From contig NZ_BAABCA010000005.1 in the NCBI RefSeq assembly GCF_039538365.1, positions 1 to 64,000 on the forward strand: 64,000 nt of DNA, given 5' to 3'. The position numbers and the translations under genes are program-made. This document shows, in pieces, positions 51,977-61,256 of this stretch (position 1 is the stretch's first letter; each line of letters opens with the position of its first letter). Below the pieces are notes generated by a model that was given only the letters and a program-made list of their open reading frames with translations, did no database searches and was not told the DNA's origin. The DNA comes from Postechiella marina (GTDB taxonomy: Bacteria > Bacteroidota > Bacteroidia > Flavobacteriales > Flavobacteriaceae).

Positions 51977-52077
51977 CACTTGAGAGACTATTACCATAGC
52001 ATCCAATAAATGTGAGAGACTTATAGATGCTAGCAAATTGAGAAAATGCCGTTTAAATTTATTTAAACGGCTTTTTT
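51977..52077 (+). ncRNA. Candidate small structured RNA with its own promoter element and terminator
   Basis: Upstream, TAAATTTG (51969-51976) is a full match to TAnnTTTG, so transcription could begin near 51983. The transcript would hold two copies of TGAGAGACT (51981-51989 and 52013-52021). The second is in the loop of a hairpin made by TAGCATC (51997-52003) and GATGCTA (52026-52032). A rho-independent terminator ends it at 52077. An alternative outer stem, AATTTGC (51971-51977) with GCAAATT (52033-52039), stacks on the first if transcription starts further upstream. There is no open frame. Size would be about 95 bases. No known RNA family is recognised. Confidence 0.5.
52048..52077 (+). 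terminator. Strong rho-independent terminator
   Basis: GCCGTTTAAA (52048-52057) pairs with TTTAAACGGC (52062-52071) around TTTA, followed by six T. It lies 125 bases past the PrsW stop, far for a simple operon end, and immediately after the hairpin of the candidate small RNA. Confidence 0.93.
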
Positions 52078-52172
52078 CATGTTATAAAACGAGCACTTTC
52101 AGCATACAAATAAATCAAAAAAATAAGCGCAAAAAAATTCATATATTTACTAGTAAATAATCTTGTATTAGC

Positions 52173-52667
52173 ATGAGTAAAGTATTTAAAGTAAATGTAA
52201 ATAATCAATATGATTTTGATTTAAATAGCGATGATATTTCAAAACTAGACACACTTAAAATTTCTGAAAACGAATATCACATCATTCAAGACCACCACTC
52301 TATAAAAGCTGAAATATTAGGCTCTAATTTTCTTGAAAAAACATATAAAGTAAACATTAATAATACTGTTTTTAACATAAACATTAACAACGAGTTAGAC
52401 TCCCTAATAAAAACTATGGGATTCGAAACCGGCAAGTTAAAACAAGTTAATGCCATAAAAGCGCCAATGCCAGGGTTAATTATAGATGTTTTGGTTAAAG
52501 AAAACCAAGAGGTTAAAGAAAACGACCCTATACTTATACTTGAAGCTATGAAAATGGAAAACATAATTACATCTCCCATTAATGGCATTATAAAAACTAT
52601 TTCAGTAAAAAAAGGAGCTGCTGTAGATAAGAATGAACAACTAATAGAATTCGATACTAAATCTTAA
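52173..52667 (+). CDS. Biotin carboxyl carrier subunit of an acyl-CoA carboxylase
   Basis: A 164-residue biotin carrier. The C-terminal 75 residues are a biotinyl-lipoyl domain with the biotin lysine K127 in LEAMKMENII and the usual Pro-Gly turn APMPGLIIDVLVKENQEV. The N-terminal 85 residues are a beta-rich domain with no known motif, seen in carriers that work with propionyl-CoA-type carboxylases. It is the first gene of a three-gene operon with the biotin carboxylase (62-base gap) and the carboxyltransferase. Confidence 0.92.
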   Translation: MSKVFKVNVNNQYDFDLNSDDISKLDTLKISENEYHIIQDHHSIKAEILGSNFLEKTYKVNINNTVFNININNELDSLIKTMGFETGKLKQVNAIKAPMPGLIIDVLVKENQEVKENDPILILEAMKMENIITSPINGIIKTISVKKGAAVDKNEQLIEFDTKS

Positions 52668-52729
52668 TACATCGCTTAACTAAACATATTAAGGTTTCGC
52701 TTGCGCGGAAATAAAAACAATCCATTTAA

Positions 52730-54172
52730 ATGAAAAAAATACTAATCGCCAATCGAGGAGAAATCGCTATTCGAGTAATAAAAACTGCTCAAAAAATGGG
52801 AATAAAAACGGTTGCTGTTTACTCTACCGTAGATAGAAACTCACCACATGTTCGCCTCGCAGACGAAGCTGTGCATATAGGAGAATCTCCATCAAACCAA
52901 TCATATTTAAAAGGCAATAAAATTATAGAAGTAGCCAAACAACTTGGTGTAGACGCCATTCATCCTGGTTACGGTTTTTTAAGTGAAAACGCAGAATTCT
53001 CAGCCTTAACAGAAAAAAACGACATCATATTTATTGGGCCAAAATCTAAAGCCATTAAAATAATGGGAAGTAAACTTGCAGCAAAAGAAACTGTAAAAGC
53101 TTACAACATCCCAATGGTACCAGGTATTGACCAAGCAATAACCGATATAGAACTAGCCAAAAAAGTTGCCAAAGAGATTGGTTTTCCTATCTTAATTAAA
53201 GCCTCGGCAGGTGGAGGCGGAAAAGGTATGCGTGTTGTAGAAAAAGAAAGTGATTTAGAATCGCAAATGCAACGAGCTATTAGCGAAGCTACTTCTGCCT
53301 TTGGAGACGGTTCTGTTTTTATAGAAAAATACGTGAGTTCGCCAAGACATATCGAAATTCAAATTATGGCAGATAGTCATGGTAACATTTTGCATTTTTT
53401 TGAAAGAGAATGTAGTATACAAAGGCGACACCAAAAGGTAATTGAAGAAGCACCTTCTACCATTTTAACACCAGAATTAAGAGCCAAAATGGGAGAAGCA
53501 GCTATTAAAGTGGCTAAATCTTGTGATTATTTAGGGGCAGGAACTGTAGAATTTTTATTGGATGAAAACCTTAACTTCTATTTTTTAGAAATGAACACGC
53601 GCCTACAAGTAGAGCATCCTGTTTCTGAGCTTATTGCAGGTGTAGATTTGGTAGAATTACAAATAAAAATTGCCAGAGGTGAAAAACTAGAACTAAAGCA
53701 AGAAGATTTAAAAATTAAAGGACATGCATTAGAGTTAAGAGTTTATGCCGAAGATCCTTTAAACGATTTTTTACCTAGTGTGGGTTATTTAAGTGCTTAC
53801 AAAATTCCGACAGGAAAAGGTATTAGAGTTGATAATGGTTTTGAAGCCAATATGGATATTCCCATTTATTACGATCCTATGCTCGCTAAGTTAATAACCT
53901 ATGGAAAAACGCGAGAAGAAGCTATTCAACTCATGCTAAAAGCTATTGACAATTACGAAGTAGAAGGCGTAGAAACTACATTAAATTTTGGTAAATATGT
54001 ATGTAATCATGAAGCCTTTCAATCTGGACATTTTGACACTCATTTTGTGAAAAAATATTATAATCCAGAAGTTTTAGAAGCTAATACCTCTAATAAAGCT
54101 AGACTAGCTGCTTTAATTGCAGTTAAAAAGTATTTAGAAGATCAAAAGCAACTAAGATTACCTAACTGTTAG
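52730..54172 (+). CDS. Biotin carboxylase subunit of an acyl-CoA carboxylase
   Basis: A 480-residue ATP-grasp enzyme that carboxylates the biotin of the carrier. It starts KKILIANRGEIAIRVIKTAQ. The biotin-carboxylase signatures are GYGFLSENAEF, ILIKASAGGGGKGMRVV (glycine loop), ERECSIQRRHQKVIEEAP, FLEMNTRLQVEHPVSE (metal and catalytic residues), and GHALELRVYAEDP. Length is slightly above AccC but far shorter than full PccA, consistent with a separate carrier subunit. The operon context suggests propionyl-CoA rather than acetyl-CoA carboxylation. Confidence 0.94.
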   Translation: MKKILIANRGEIAIRVIKTAQKMGIKTVAVYSTVDRNSPHVRLADEAVHIGESPSNQSYLKGNKIIEVAKQLGVDAIHPGYGFLSENAEFSALTEKNDIIFIGPKSKAIKIMGSKLAAKETVKAYNIPMVPGIDQAITDIELAKKVAKEIGFPILIKASAGGGGKGMRVVEKESDLESQMQRAISEATSAFGDGSVFIEKYVSSPRHIEIQIMADSHGNILHFFERECSIQRRHQKVIEEAPSTILTPELRAKMGEAAIKVAKSCDYLGAGTVEFLLDENLNFYFLEMNTRLQVEHPVSELIAGVDLVELQIKIARGEKLELKQEDLKIKGHALELRVYAEDPLNDFLPSVGYLSAYKIPTGKGIRVDNGFEANMDIPIYYDPMLAKLITYGKTREEAIQLMLKAIDNYEVEGVETTLNFGKYVCNHEAFQSGHFDTHFVKKYYNPEVLEANTSNKARLAALIAVKKYLEDQKQLRLPNC

Positions 54173-54210
54173 TTTTTAGCTAAAACACAACTAAATTAAA
54201 GCACATACAC

Positions 54211-55752
54211 ATGAAATCTAATATAAATAAATTAAACAACCGCTTAGAAAAAGCCTATTTAGGTGGCGGACAAAAACGCATTGATAGGCAACACGCCAAA
54301 AAGAAATTAACAGCTAGAGAACGTGTAAATTATATAATGGACGAAGGGTCTTTTGAAGAAATTGGAGTTTTAGTAACACATAGAACTACAGATTTTGGAA
54401 TGGAAAACGAAGTATATTATGGCGATGGTGTTATAACTGGATATGGTACAATAAACAATAGATTAGTTTACATATATGCTCAAGATTTCACAGTTTTTGG
54501 AGGCTCTTTATCTGAAACCCATGCCGAAAAAATTTGTAAAATCATGGATTTAGCAACTAAAGTAGGAGCGCCAATTATTGGACTAAACGACTCTGGTGGC
54601 GCAAGAATTCAAGAAGGAGTAAGATCTCTTGGTGGCTATGCCGATATTTTTCATAAAAACGTACAAGCCTCGGGTGTTATTCCTCAAATATCTGCCATTA
54701 TGGGACCATGTGCAGGTGGTGCTGTGTACTCTCCTGCAATAACAGATTTTACAATGATGGTAGAAAACACAAGTTATATGTTTGTAACTGGTCCTAGTGT
54801 TGTAAAAACTGTAACAAACGAAGAAGTAAGCAGCGAAGAACTTGGTGGTGCGTACACACACGCCTCTAAATCTGGTGTTGCTCACAAAACATCGGCTAAC
54901 GATGTTGAATGTTTAGAAGATTTAAAAAAACTAATAAGTTACTTACCTCAAAATAATAACGAAACTGCACCGTTACTACCTTTTACACCAAAAGAAGAAC
55001 TAAGAGATGTTTTGTCTACCATAATTCCAGAAAACGCCAATAAACCTTATGACATGCATCATGTTATAAATGGTATTATTGATACTGATTCGTTTTACGA
55101 AATACACAAAGATTATGCAGAAAACATTATTGTAGGTTTTTCTAGAATTGGAGGAAGAAGCGTTGGTATTATAGCCAACCAACCTTTATTTTTAGCAGGT
55201 GTATTAGATGTAAATAGTTCTAAAAAAGCAGCAAGATTTACGCGTTTTTGCGATAGTTTTAATATTCCTTTACTAGTTTTAGTAGATGTTCCTGGTTTTT
55301 TACCTGGTACCGATCAAGAGTGGAACGGTATTATTGTACATGGCGCTAAACTGTTGTACGCTTTAAGCGAAGCTACAGTACCAAAAGTAACTTTAATTAC
55401 CAGAAAGGCTTATGGCGGTGCTTACGACGTTATGAACTCTAAACACATTGGTGCCGATTTAAATTTTGCATGGCCTACAGCAGAAATTGCAGTTATGGGT
55501 GCCAAAGGTGCAAGTGAAATTATTTTTAAAAGAGAAATTGCAAATGCAGACCATCCTGAAGAAAAACTAGCTGAAAAAGAAGCTGAGTACTCAGAAAAAT
55601 TTGCAAACCCTTATCGCGCTGCTGCACGTGGTTTTATAGACGAAGTTATACTACCGCAAAACACAAGGCGTAAACTTTTAAAAGCTTTCGCCATGTTAGA
55701 AAATAAAAAAATAGAACTTCCTAAAAGAAAACATGGCAACATCCCTTTATAA
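54211..55752 (+). CDS. Acyl-CoA carboxylase carboxyltransferase subunit (propionyl-CoA type)
   Basis: A 513-residue fused carboxyltransferase of the PccB/AccD5 type with two crotonase-like halves. Motifs: KKKLTARERVNYIMDEGSFEE with the ARERV signature, DFTVFGGSLSETHAEKI, GLNDSGGARIQEGV, MGPCAGGAVYSPA (oxyanion loop of half 1), FVTGPSVVKTVT, VDVPGFLPGTDQEWNGII, and ITRKAYGGAYDVM (half 2). It transfers CO2 from biotin to propionyl-CoA or a similar short acyl-CoA, feeding methylmalonyl-CoA. It converges with the polysaccharide operon, 21 bases away, with no visible terminator between. Confidence 0.94.
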   Translation: MKSNINKLNNRLEKAYLGGGQKRIDRQHAKKKLTARERVNYIMDEGSFEEIGVLVTHRTTDFGMENEVYYGDGVITGYGTINNRLVYIYAQDFTVFGGSLSETHAEKICKIMDLATKVGAPIIGLNDSGGARIQEGVRSLGGYADIFHKNVQASGVIPQISAIMGPCAGGAVYSPAITDFTMMVENTSYMFVTGPSVVKTVTNEEVSSEELGGAYTHASKSGVAHKTSANDVECLEDLKKLISYLPQNNNETAPLLPFTPKEELRDVLSTIIPENANKPYDMHHVINGIIDTDSFYEIHKDYAENIIVGFSRIGGRSVGIIANQPLFLAGVLDVNSSKKAARFTRFCDSFNIPLLVLVDVPGFLPGTDQEWNGIIVHGAKLLYALSEATVPKVTLITRKAYGGAYDVMNSKHIGADLNFAWPTAEIAVMGAKGASEIIFKREIANADHPEEKLAEKEAEYSEKFANPYRAAARGFIDEVILPQNTRRKLLKAFAMLENKKIELPKRKHGNIPL

Positions 55753-55773
55753 AAAAAGTTATTAAATTAAGTT

Positions 55774-57309
55774 TTAACGCTCAATCTTTAATACATAAGC
55801 AAAATTACAAGGTTTTTCTTCAGGAAACTGTACAGTTAAACTTTGTGAGTTTTGCTTCCATTTTAATTTAGATGCACTTCCTAAAAGACTTATTTTTTTA
55901 ATCTCGTTAGCATATAGTTTACCATCTGAACCAAAAGATTTTATATCTAACTCACCATCTGGCCAATCTAAAACAATGGCATATAAAACACCTTCTTTTT
56001 GGGTAAATCGAATATCTTTAGACGTATATATAGGCATATCATTTCCATGATTTTTACCTTGACCATGGTGTCCAGGATTTTTTATATAACTTGGCCCTTC
56101 CCCATAAAAAACCCATGGTGTTGTTCCATAAATAGCCTCTCCATTTAACTGCAGCCAATCCCCTATTTTGTATAATTCTTCTTTAATATTTTCTGCAAAC
56201 GATCCATCTGCTTTTGGAGGAACATTTAAAAGTATTCTTCCATTTTTAGAAGTAATATCAGCCAACATATCAACTAGTATATTGGCATCTTTAATTTTAT
56301 TTTCTGAATTATAAAACCAAACAAAAGGCCATTTTATATGCTGTTGCATGTTAATATCTGCCATCCACGGGTCGTATTGCATACCATCTAAATTACCATT
56401 TTCAATATCTCTCATGGCAACTCCAGGTGGTATGTCGAAACTTTTATAAATAAACTCAACATCTTTACCCCAACTTAAAGCAGCATTATAATAACTACTT
56501 ATAAAATCTTGCTGCACATCTTCTCTAATACCATCAATCATTAATGTTTTGTCAGAATCTATAATTTTACCGCCAACTATTTGATGCTTTTTTTCTGGAC
56601 CAACAGTACCACCAAAACCAACATCTACCCAAACCAAATCTGGTTGGTGTAGCTCGTAACCTTCCTTCATTCTATCTAGCCAACCGTTTAAATAAGCTTT
56701 AGTATACCTGCCATCTTCGCCATGTACTTTGGGTGTATTACCTCGTCTAGAATAATCTCCTAAAGGATCTAAATACGTTTTATCTGTCTTGCTCATTTGT
56801 CCCCAAAGTGTCGAACTGTGAAAAGAAGCCATAAGTTTTATATCGGTTTTACGAATTTCTTTAGCTAACTCTCCATAAATATCAATTTTAGGTCCTTTTT
56901 GTACCGTGTTCCAGTCTGTAATTTTACTGTTCCAATTTAAACAACCATTAACATGCCATGCTACTGGTCCTGCAAATTGCGCTCCTGCTTTTTGAAATAA
57001 ATCTACCCATGCTTTGGCATTAAAGTTTTCTCCTTTCCAGTTTTTAATAGCATCTTGAGCACTCATTTTAGGCTCCCCTAAATCGTGCATTACAGATTGT
57101 GCTCCCCAATGACAGTATATTCCAAATTTTGCATCTAGCATCCATTGTGGTGTATTATGCTTTTGTAACGATGACCAGTTGGCTTTATATTGTTCTTTTT
57201 TTTCTAAAAAGGGAACCGTTTTTATAGAATTTTCTTTTTTATTACAAGAAACAATAGCAAAACTTAGTATAAAATAAATAGCTCGAAACATTATTTTTTT
57301 ACCTACCAT
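55774..57309 (-). CDS. GH29-like alpha-L-fucosidase lipoprotein
   Basis: A 511-residue enzyme of the GH29 family. The signal peptide ends AIVSC, a lipoprotein site. The catalytic TIM barrel starts PQWMLDAKFGIYCHWGAQSV and includes FAGPVAWHVNGCLNW (the family usually has an YxxxxxKHHDGF-type segment here, so this branch differs). The nucleophile is probably D229 in DLVWVDVGFGG, and NGRILLNVPPKADGSF is a family hallmark. A C-terminal beta-domain follows (VLYAIVLDWPDG). The ATG at 57309 overlaps the end of the GH28-like gene by seven bases; an alternative ATG is at 57291. Last gene of the operon. It probably releases terminal fucose or a related deoxy sugar. Confidence 0.87.
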   Translation of the reverse strand: MVGKKIMFRAIYFILSFAIVSCNKKENSIKTVPFLEKKEQYKANWSSLQKHNTPQWMLDAKFGIYCHWGAQSVMHDLGEPKMSAQDAIKNWKGENFNAKAWVDLFQKAGAQFAGPVAWHVNGCLNWNSKITDWNTVQKGPKIDIYGELAKEIRKTDIKLMASFHSSTLWGQMSKTDKTYLDPLGDYSRRGNTPKVHGEDGRYTKAYLNGWLDRMKEGYELHQPDLVWVDVGFGGTVGPEKKHQIVGGKIIDSDKTLMIDGIREDVQQDFISSYYNAALSWGKDVEFIYKSFDIPPGVAMRDIENGNLDGMQYDPWMADINMQQHIKWPFVWFYNSENKIKDANILVDMLADITSKNGRILLNVPPKADGSFAENIKEELYKIGDWLQLNGEAIYGTTPWVFYGEGPSYIKNPGHHGQGKNHGNDMPIYTSKDIRFTQKEGVLYAIVLDWPDGELDIKSFGSDGKLYANEIKKISLLGSASKLKWKQNSQSLTVQFPEEKPCNFAYVLKIER

Positions 57310-58745
57310 CTTTTAATATTTGAATTAACATTTTTTGAATTTATATTTTTTGTATGCTTTTTGATTATTCCTAATTTTACTTTGGATGAAAGGTCATAAT
57401 CTATATTTTTAAGATTACTATTATAAACATCGTCAAGAACAATGGCTGGTCGGTTATCTAAATTACGCAACCCTAAGTTTACATTTTTAAGATTCAACCC
57501 TTTTACATGACGAAAATACATGCCATAAGAAGGTAGAGTTCCAAAGAAAAGTTGCTCTGGATACCTTGCTTCGTCTTCTGGAACAACTCTATCTTCTAAA
57601 TTTAAATCTCCAAAACCAGTATAAGAAAAATAAATATTTTCTAAGGTTATATTTTCAATATAATGTCCTGGCAAACCGGTAAACATAAGACCTTCTGTTG
57701 GCGGATCAATTCTTCCTGTTAATCTAGCCTCGATATTTTTAAATGTAATGTTTCTTATTTTCCCTACAGGTCTCCCTTCTGGTTTTGCATCGGTTTTATA
57801 AACTTGCTTTATTGATTTTGAATAGTCGCGACCACGATTTCCTAATCGCACAAAAATAGGCCCGCCACAGTTATACATCTTTATATCTGATATTTCAACA
57901 TTTTCTATTACAGCACCATCAACAGCTAACAATTTTATGGCGCCATGGCGACTATCAAAAAACTGGCAATTTTTAACTGTTATATTTCTAAACCCTGTTT
58001 TTGATGCTGTTCCAAATTTTAACGATGCCCAATAACTGCTTACTGTGCAGTTTTCGACATAAAAATTTTCGCAAATTTTATCTACACTACTTTTTAAACA
58101 AATCGCATCATCTTCAACTTGCAAATTGCAATCTGTAATGCGTACATTAGAGCAACCATCAAAATTCATCCCATCGTTATTTCTATTTTCTTTGTTATAA
58201 ACAGAAGTATGATGGATATTAACATTATTACATTCTTTAAAATACACACACCAAGATCCTGAGTTTTTTATAATAGCATTATCAAACTCAATATTATTAC
58301 AGTTTTCTATTCTAAATAGTTTAGGTCTTTCTTTACTATGCTTAAACATGTATCCTTTTCCATTAATTTCAGATCGAGGATGACCAATTATTTTAATATT
58401 ACTTTGATTTTTAGCATAAAACAAGCATTTAGAAAAATGAGGTTCTTCTGTACCTAAAGGCACAGTAGCGTAGTCTTTTAAGTCTGAACTACCAAATAAC
58501 TCTGTATTTGCTTCCATTTTAAAGGTAACATTGCTTTTTAAAAACAGAGTGCCAGTTACATACGTTCCTTTTGGCACTACAACTACACCTCCTCCACTTT
58601 TAGCACAATCGTTTATAGCAGATTGAATAGCTTTTGTACTTAGTACAGTATGCGATTTCTTAGCTCCATAATCTAGAATGTTAACTATTTTTTCTTGTGC
58701 TATTACTGCATTAGAAATTAACAGTATTATAAATATTTTTTTCAT
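57303..58745 (-). CDS. GH28-like glycoside hydrolase (polygalacturonase family), secreted
   Basis: A 480-residue right-handed beta-helix enzyme. Signal peptide MKKIFIILLISNAVIA, then QEKIVNILDYGAKK, the standard GH28 beginning. Catalytic-region motifs are NNDGMNFDGCSNVRI, VEDDAICLKSS (the Asp pair) and SRHGAIKLL (His). These occupy the places of the family NTD, DD and GHG motifs but are variants, so the substrate may not be homogalacturonan; rhamnogalacturonan- or xylogalacturonan-type or an algal glycan are options. It ends inside the GH29-like gene and starts four bases after the GH2 gene, so it is tightly co-translated. Confidence 0.88.
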   Translation of the reverse strand: MKKIFIILLISNAVIAQEKIVNILDYGAKKSHTVLSTKAIQSAINDCAKSGGGVVVVPKGTYVTGTLFLKSNVTFKMEANTELFGSSDLKDYATVPLGTEEPHFSKCLFYAKNQSNIKIIGHPRSEINGKGYMFKHSKERPKLFRIENCNNIEFDNAIIKNSGSWCVYFKECNNVNIHHTSVYNKENRNNDGMNFDGCSNVRITDCNLQVEDDAICLKSSVDKICENFYVENCTVSSYWASLKFGTASKTGFRNITVKNCQFFDSRHGAIKLLAVDGAVIENVEISDIKMYNCGGPIFVRLGNRGRDYSKSIKQVYKTDAKPEGRPVGKIRNITFKNIEARLTGRIDPPTEGLMFTGLPGHYIENITLENIYFSYTGFGDLNLEDRVVPEDEARYPEQLFFGTLPSYGMYFRHVKGLNLKNVNLGLRNLDNRPAIVLDDVYNSNLKNIDYDLSSKVKLGIIKKHTKNINSKNVNSNIKRW

Positions 58746-58749
58746 TTTA

Positions 58750-61215
58750 TTATTTTACTATTAAATTAATGGTGCTAGACTCTAATCCATTTGCACTAAC
58801 AGTGAGTTTAATATTTCCTGCTTTTTTTGTTGATTTAATAATAGCTAAACATTTACCATTAAAAGCAGATCGTTTATTTGCCTTAAAAGGTTCTAACCCC
58901 ATATTATTTCCATTACCTACACCAGCAATAGTTGCCGAGCCTTCAATTTTAAATTTAAGAAGGTTGTTAGCGGTAGGTACCTCGTTACCGTCTTTATCTT
59001 GAATGGTACACTCTACATATATTAAATCTTGTCCGTTGGCTAACATTTCTGTTCGACGTGTTTCCATTTTTATTTTTGATGCAACACCTGCAGTTCGAAC
59101 TATTTTTTCGGCAATTACTTTTCCATTTTTATACGATACCGCTCTAAGTTCGCCTGGCTTGTATACTACATTCCAACTTTGGTATTCCACACCTTCAATA
59201 GCGTTGGTTTGTTTGCCTAAAGATTTTCCATCTTGAAACAACTCTACTTCATCTCCATTGGTATAGCCATAAACTGTAACTTGTTTTCCTTCCATACCTT
59301 CTAAATTCCAATGTGGAAAAATATGAACCATTGGTTTGTCTGACCATTGACTTTGATAAAAATAATACCCATCTTTAGGAAAACCTGCTAAATCTATAAC
59401 ACCAAAAGAAGAAGAACGTGCTGGCCATCCGTATGGAATAACTTCGCCCAAATAATCCCAACCTGTCCAAATAAACTCGCCCATAACATACGGATTAGTT
59501 TTAACTAGCCTCCAAGCTTCCATACCATCTTTACCTAAAAAGCCACGACTATTTTCAACCCAATTGTAAGCATCATTATGCTTATAATTTAAATTTTTCC
59601 ACCACTCATCTTTTGCCTTTCCATATAAATATGTAGATCGTGGATAATACATTTGAGCCGATTGATGCTCTGTAAAAACAGCTTTTACGTTAGGAAAAGA
59701 CGTTCTTTCCTTTATTAAACGAGGTTCTTTAATATAATTATAACCATAAATATCGCTTGTTGCTGCAGCTTCTTGGTTTGGTCGTTTAGGGTTTCCGTAA
59801 CCATGTACTCCATTGGTAACCGGACGATAATCTAGCCTATGTACAATATTGGCAAGACGTTTACCTATTGGAGCACCTTCTGGGTCTCGCATTTGATCAA
59901 TTTCGTTACCAATACTCCACATAATTACAGAAGGATGATTTCTGTCTCGCAGTATAAAATCTGTTAAATCTCTATCTGCCCATTTTTTAAAATGATGTGC
60001 ATATTTATACACTTGCAGCTTTACCTTTTTACCATCTTGAACCGTGGTTGGCGATTTTGGTCGCTCCCACTCATCAAAGGCCTCATTCATTACCAACATT
60101 CCCATTTCATCACACACATCCATAAACTCTTCAGAAAAAGGATTATGCGCCATTCTCACAGCATTACACCCCATTTCTTTTAGTTTTTCTAATTGACGTT
60201 CTGCTGTTCTTCTTCCTATAGCAGCACCTAACGGTCCGCCATCGTGATGTAAACAAACACCTTTAAGTTTTATTGTTTTCCCGTTAATAGCAAACCCTGT
60301 ATTACTATTAAACTCTAAAGTTCTAATTCCTGTTTTTTTATTTTGAGTATAAACAATTTTACCTTCTACAATAATATCTGTTTTAACCGTATAAAGTCTA
60401 GGCGAATTAACATCCCATAATTCTGGGTTTGTTATTTTTATTGATGTTTTAACAACTTCTGCTTGGTTAGCCTTTATGCCTTGGTTTACTAATTTTTCTG
60501 TTATTTTTTCTCCTTTAGGATTAATAACAGATAAGCTAATTTGTACATCTTTATCCTTATTAAAGTCATTATTTATGGTAGTTTCAATTTCTATTAAAGC
60601 CTCGTTATCTACCACGTTATTGGCAATAATATAATTACCCCAAATAGGAATATATACTTGGTTTGTTTTTATAAGTTTTACATGTCGATAAATACCTGTA
60701 CCTGTATACCAACGAGAGCCTGGTTGGTTTGAGTTATCTAACTTAACAGAGACAATATTCTCTTTACCAAAATTAACGTGTTTAGTAAGATCGTAATGAA
60801 AAGCAATATATCCAAAAGGGCGTTTACCTAATAAGTGTCCGTTTATATAAACTTCAGAATTTCTATAAGCTCCATCAAAAGCTATAACAATGCGCTTACC
60901 TTTATCGGTATCAGGAATTACAAATTTTTTTCTGTAAGCTACTTTTCCTGTTGGTAACCATCCTCCTCGAGAAAAAGATGGATTGTTTTTACTAAAGTTG
61001 CCTTCTATACTCCAATCGTGAGGTAAGTTAACGTCTCTCCAATTACCATCATCAAAATCAAAATTTTCTGAATTGGCAATTTCTCCTGCAAAGAATTTCC
61101 ATCCAAAATCAAAGTTTTCTGTTGTATTTATATCTAAAGTAGCTGTAGGTGCTTTACTGCATGCTATTAGCAATACCCCACAAAAAATTAAACTTAGTTT
61201 TTTACTTATCTTCAT
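58750..61215 (-). CDS. GH2 family beta-galactosidase-like lipoprotein
   Basis: An 821-residue enzyme. The signal peptide ends LLIACS, a lipoprotein site. Domains in order: sugar-binding jelly roll (about 35-180; NLPHDWSIEGNF, GAYRNSEVYINGHLLGKRPFGY), Ig-like domain, then the TIM barrel. The acid/base Glu is in MWSIGNEIDQMRD, and a nucleophile Glu is likely in VFTEHQSAQMYYPRS. YVMGEFIWTGWDYLGE follows, as in GH2 enzymes with a DUF4982 domain. The last 170 residues are DUF4982-like and Big-like beta-domains. It acts on terminal beta-galactosides or beta-glucuronides; specificity not fixed. Third gene of the operon. Confidence 0.92.
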   Translation of the reverse strand: MKISKKLSLIFCGVLLIACSKAPTATLDINTTENFDFGWKFFAGEIANSENFDFDDGNWRDVNLPHDWSIEGNFSKNNPSFSRGGWLPTGKVAYRKKFVIPDTDKGKRIVIAFDGAYRNSEVYINGHLLGKRPFGYIAFHYDLTKHVNFGKENIVSVKLDNSNQPGSRWYTGTGIYRHVKLIKTNQVYIPIWGNYIIANNVVDNEALIEIETTINNDFNKDKDVQISLSVINPKGEKITEKLVNQGIKANQAEVVKTSIKITNPELWDVNSPRLYTVKTDIIVEGKIVYTQNKKTGIRTLEFNSNTGFAINGKTIKLKGVCLHHDGGPLGAAIGRRTAERQLEKLKEMGCNAVRMAHNPFSEEFMDVCDEMGMLVMNEAFDEWERPKSPTTVQDGKKVKLQVYKYAHHFKKWADRDLTDFILRDRNHPSVIMWSIGNEIDQMRDPEGAPIGKRLANIVHRLDYRPVTNGVHGYGNPKRPNQEAAATSDIYGYNYIKEPRLIKERTSFPNVKAVFTEHQSAQMYYPRSTYLYGKAKDEWWKNLNYKHNDAYNWVENSRGFLGKDGMEAWRLVKTNPYVMGEFIWTGWDYLGEVIPYGWPARSSSFGVIDLAGFPKDGYYFYQSQWSDKPMVHIFPHWNLEGMEGKQVTVYGYTNGDEVELFQDGKSLGKQTNAIEGVEYQSWNVVYKPGELRAVSYKNGKVIAEKIVRTAGVASKIKMETRRTEMLANGQDLIYVECTIQDKDGNEVPTANNLLKFKIEGSATIAGVGNGNNMGLEPFKANKRSAFNGKCLAIIKSTKKAGNIKLTVSANGLESSTINLIVK

Positions 61216-61256
61216 TATTTGGTTTATGTATGGTTATAAATGTTAAAAAGACTTCG

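Noticed and set aside
57291..57309. Alternative start of the GH29-like gene at 57291
   Set aside because: It gives a slightly neater lipoprotein signal, but the ATG at 57309 overlaps the upstream stop in the way expected for coupled genes. Both remain possible.
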